The position numbers were made by a program, and so were the translations under genes. Of a stretch of 23,177 bases of DNA, positions 21,819 to 23,177 are shown piece after piece. Every line of letters starts with the position of its first letter. Within the stretch, counting starts at the first letter, position 1. This DNA is from JBBRRP01 sp038251425 (GTDB lineage Bacteria > Myxococcota_A > Polyangia > Polyangiales > Polyangiaceae), in NCBI GenBank assembly GCA_038251425.1, contig JBBSBI010000072.1, forward strand, positions 1 through 23,177, given 5' to 3'. The notes below the pieces were generated by a model. The model worked only from the letters and a program-made list of their open reading frames with translations, did no database searches and had not been told where the DNA came from.

Positions 21819-23177
21819 TCAGGCTGCGCGACCTTCAACGATGCCGCCATCGGCCGTCATCGCCACAACAATTCCAGGCTCTGCCATGATGCTCACGAAC
21901 GGTACTCCGAGGGTGAGATCCGTCCAAGCAGGTTTCCATCGATACTGAGTGCTCGGATCGCGGACCCAAATTCGCCCGATCGAAGTCACCCACTGTCGAT
22001 TCAACACGTCCATCGCAGAAGCGGTGAGGTCCGGGCAGCCATCGGCTACAGCACTCTGTGCCTCCTCGGCATGAATTCTGAGCGCCACCCCGTCGCTGCC
22101 GACGACGAGAGCTTCCGCGCGTGCCGGTTCGGAACAACCGGCTACGAAGGCACGTGTTTTCGGCGTCAACAAGAAGGTGATGCCCCATTGCATCGGGCTG
22201 TAGATGGCAGCAAAGCCACCACCTTCATTCAAGCGCCCGCAGATCACCCAGCGATCCTCGTCGAGCGGAAGCAGCGCGGAAACGTAAGCCACGCCGCCGA
22301 GTGGCAGTGGCTTCATCCAGCGCCGTGCGGCCATGGCCCACAAAGTTGGCGGTGAACCCGGTTTTTGGCAAACAGCGGTGAGCAGATCCGCAAAGTGCCC
22401 GGTTGCGTGCGAGAACACGGCTGTCCGATCGGGACAGGTCACGCGATCATGAACGCCCTTGTTATCGCAGATGGCGAGCGTTCCTTGTTCTCCGCCAACC
22501 AGCCACGTTCCCGGCCCGAGCCTGTGGGTGAACCGCATACCACTCGGAAACTGCATGTCGTTCGGTAGGCGATCGACCCAGGTTTGCCCGGTCCAAAAGG
22601 CCGGACCTTCGGTTGTGGTCACCAAACAATGCCCGTCGGCATCCCAAGCCGCGCTGCGCACCACTCGATCATCCCCTGCAGGATGGCGCAGAATCCAGTG
22701 CCATTGCCCCACTTCACCCGGCGGCAGGGTGCGAAAGATACTGTTTTTCAGGCGCGTACTCGCGACAGCGGGCGTTGCGCGTTCCGTGAGCCAGGGCACA
22801 AGCTGGGCTGCAAATTCTTGAGCTAAGGCGGGGCGCAAGCGTGGATCTTCCGCGGACGCGCGGGCGATGGTGCGATCAATGCTCTCACAGGCAGCCTTAT
22901 TTTCGCGCAGTTCTGGGTTGAGCCAACGCCCCTCCAGGATACTGCGTCGGTCAGGGCGACGAATGCTGAGCAACGCAGCAACGGGCGAAGCATCCTCGAA
23001 CAAGCTTTGGCCTGTCAGTACAAAGTACAAGAGGCAGGCGAGGGTGAACACATCCGAATGTGGCCCGATTGGCCCAATGTCCGGGAAAATCTGCTCAGGT
23101 GCCGCGTAGCCCGGAGTTCCCGGAGTGGCTCCGGTCCCGAAGGTGGCGTTGAGACCCTGTGGCCGGGCAATCCCAAA
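21819..23177 (-). CDS. Ser/Thr protein kinase with propeller-like C-terminal region (5'-partial)
   Basis: The gene runs off the window end; 452 residues are visible. The first residues (FGIARPQG) fit the kinase activation loop after the DFG Asp. GTPGYAAPEQ is the APE motif, and HSDVFTLACLLYFVLTGQSLF is the following helix region, so this is the C-lobe of a Hanks-type kinase. ATP-binding and catalytic-loop residues lie outside the window. After the kinase (about 140 onward) come repeated strand-like blocks (TWLVGGEQGTLAICD, RWVICGRL, ALVVGSDGVALRI, VTSIGRIWVRD, GIVVAMTADGGIVEG) that look like a beta-propeller of five or more blades. No membrane segment is visible in this part. It probably phosphorylates Ser/Thr on proteins; the propeller may bind ligands or partners. 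Confidence 0.88.
   Translation of the reverse strand, partial: FGIARPQGLNATFGTGATPGTPGYAAPEQIFPDIGPIGPHSDVFTLACLLYFVLTGQSLFEDASPVAALLSIRRPDRRSILEGRWLNPELRENKAACESIDRTIARASAEDPRLRPALAQEFAAQLVPWLTERATPAVASTRLKNSIFRTLPPGEVGQWHWILRHPAGDDRVVRSAAWDADGHCLVTTTEGPAFWTGQTWVDRLPNDMQFPSGMRFTHRLGPGTWLVGGEQGTLAICDNKGVHDRVTCPDRTAVFSHATGHFADLLTAVCQKPGSPPTLWAMAARRWMKPLPLGGVAYVSALLPLDEDRWVICGRLNEGGGFAAIYSPMQWGITFLLTPKTRAFVAGCSEPARAEALVVGSDGVALRIHAEEAQSAVADGCPDLTASAMDVLNRQWVTSIGRIWVRDPSTQYRWKPAWTDLTLGVPFVSIMAEPGIVVAMTADGGIVEGRAA

Noticed and set aside
1..23177. CRISPR arrays, tRNA or rRNA genes, insertion sequences and att sites
   Set aside because: I looked for regularly spaced repeats, tRNA-like T-arm sequences, transposase motifs and terminal inverted repeats and saw none that I could support.

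Overview
The window looks like chromosomal DNA of a Myxococcota (deltaproteobacterial-type) bacterium. Pointers are a Hanks-type Ser/Thr kinase, a PP2C phosphatase, a LamG lipoprotein, a DUF1552 relic, a matrixin-like secreted protease ending in a Cys motif, membrane helix and Arg cluster, and a small secreted protein with a Lys run. This assignment is inferred from gene content only; base composition looks moderate for that phylum.

Layout. 1-2733 (+): a PDZ-like protein that may be cut by the window edge, a small secreted protein, yggX, a PP2C phosphatase and an O-methyltransferase. 2815-3684 (-): LamG lipoprotein, then about 650 bp without a convincing gene but with inverted repeats. 4344-4802 (+): stand-alone receiver protein. 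4954-10353 (-): six tightly packed genes forming a stressosome-type module. In transcription order these are an unknown 142-aa protein, a GAF-GAF hybrid histidine kinase, a globin-coupled RsbR, RsbS, RsbT, and an RsbT-like ATPase fused to a SpoIIE/RsbX-type phosphatase. 10472-11261: decayed ground with a sigma-factor region 4 fragment, a possible anti-sigma start and a DUF1552 fragment. 11289-12251 (+): aldo/keto reductase. 12382-13752 (-): GH29-type alpha-L-fucosidase. 14093-15310 (-): Fic protein with AT-rich DNA upstream. 15539-18196 (-): DbpA helicase, DUF2442 protein and matrixin-like protease. 18585-20602: a frameshifted unknown gene and a truncated subtilase. 20613-23177 (-): SerB and the C-terminal part of a Ser/Thr kinase with a propeller-like tail.

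The most interesting system is the stressosome module. A haem-globin sensor domain on RsbR suggests it senses O2 or another gas ligand. RsbS and RsbT would form the scaffold and kinase switch, and the fusion protein would reset it by dephosphorylation. The hybrid histidine kinase suggests two-component output instead of a sigma-B cascade. No sigma-B, RsbV or RsbW gene is present in the window; a stand-alone receiver lies convergent to the module. Globin-RsbR stressosomes linked to two-component genes are known from Vibrio, so the class is not new. The fused ATPase-phosphatase, the unknown first gene and the broken sigma-factor locus beside it are the parts worth pursuing.
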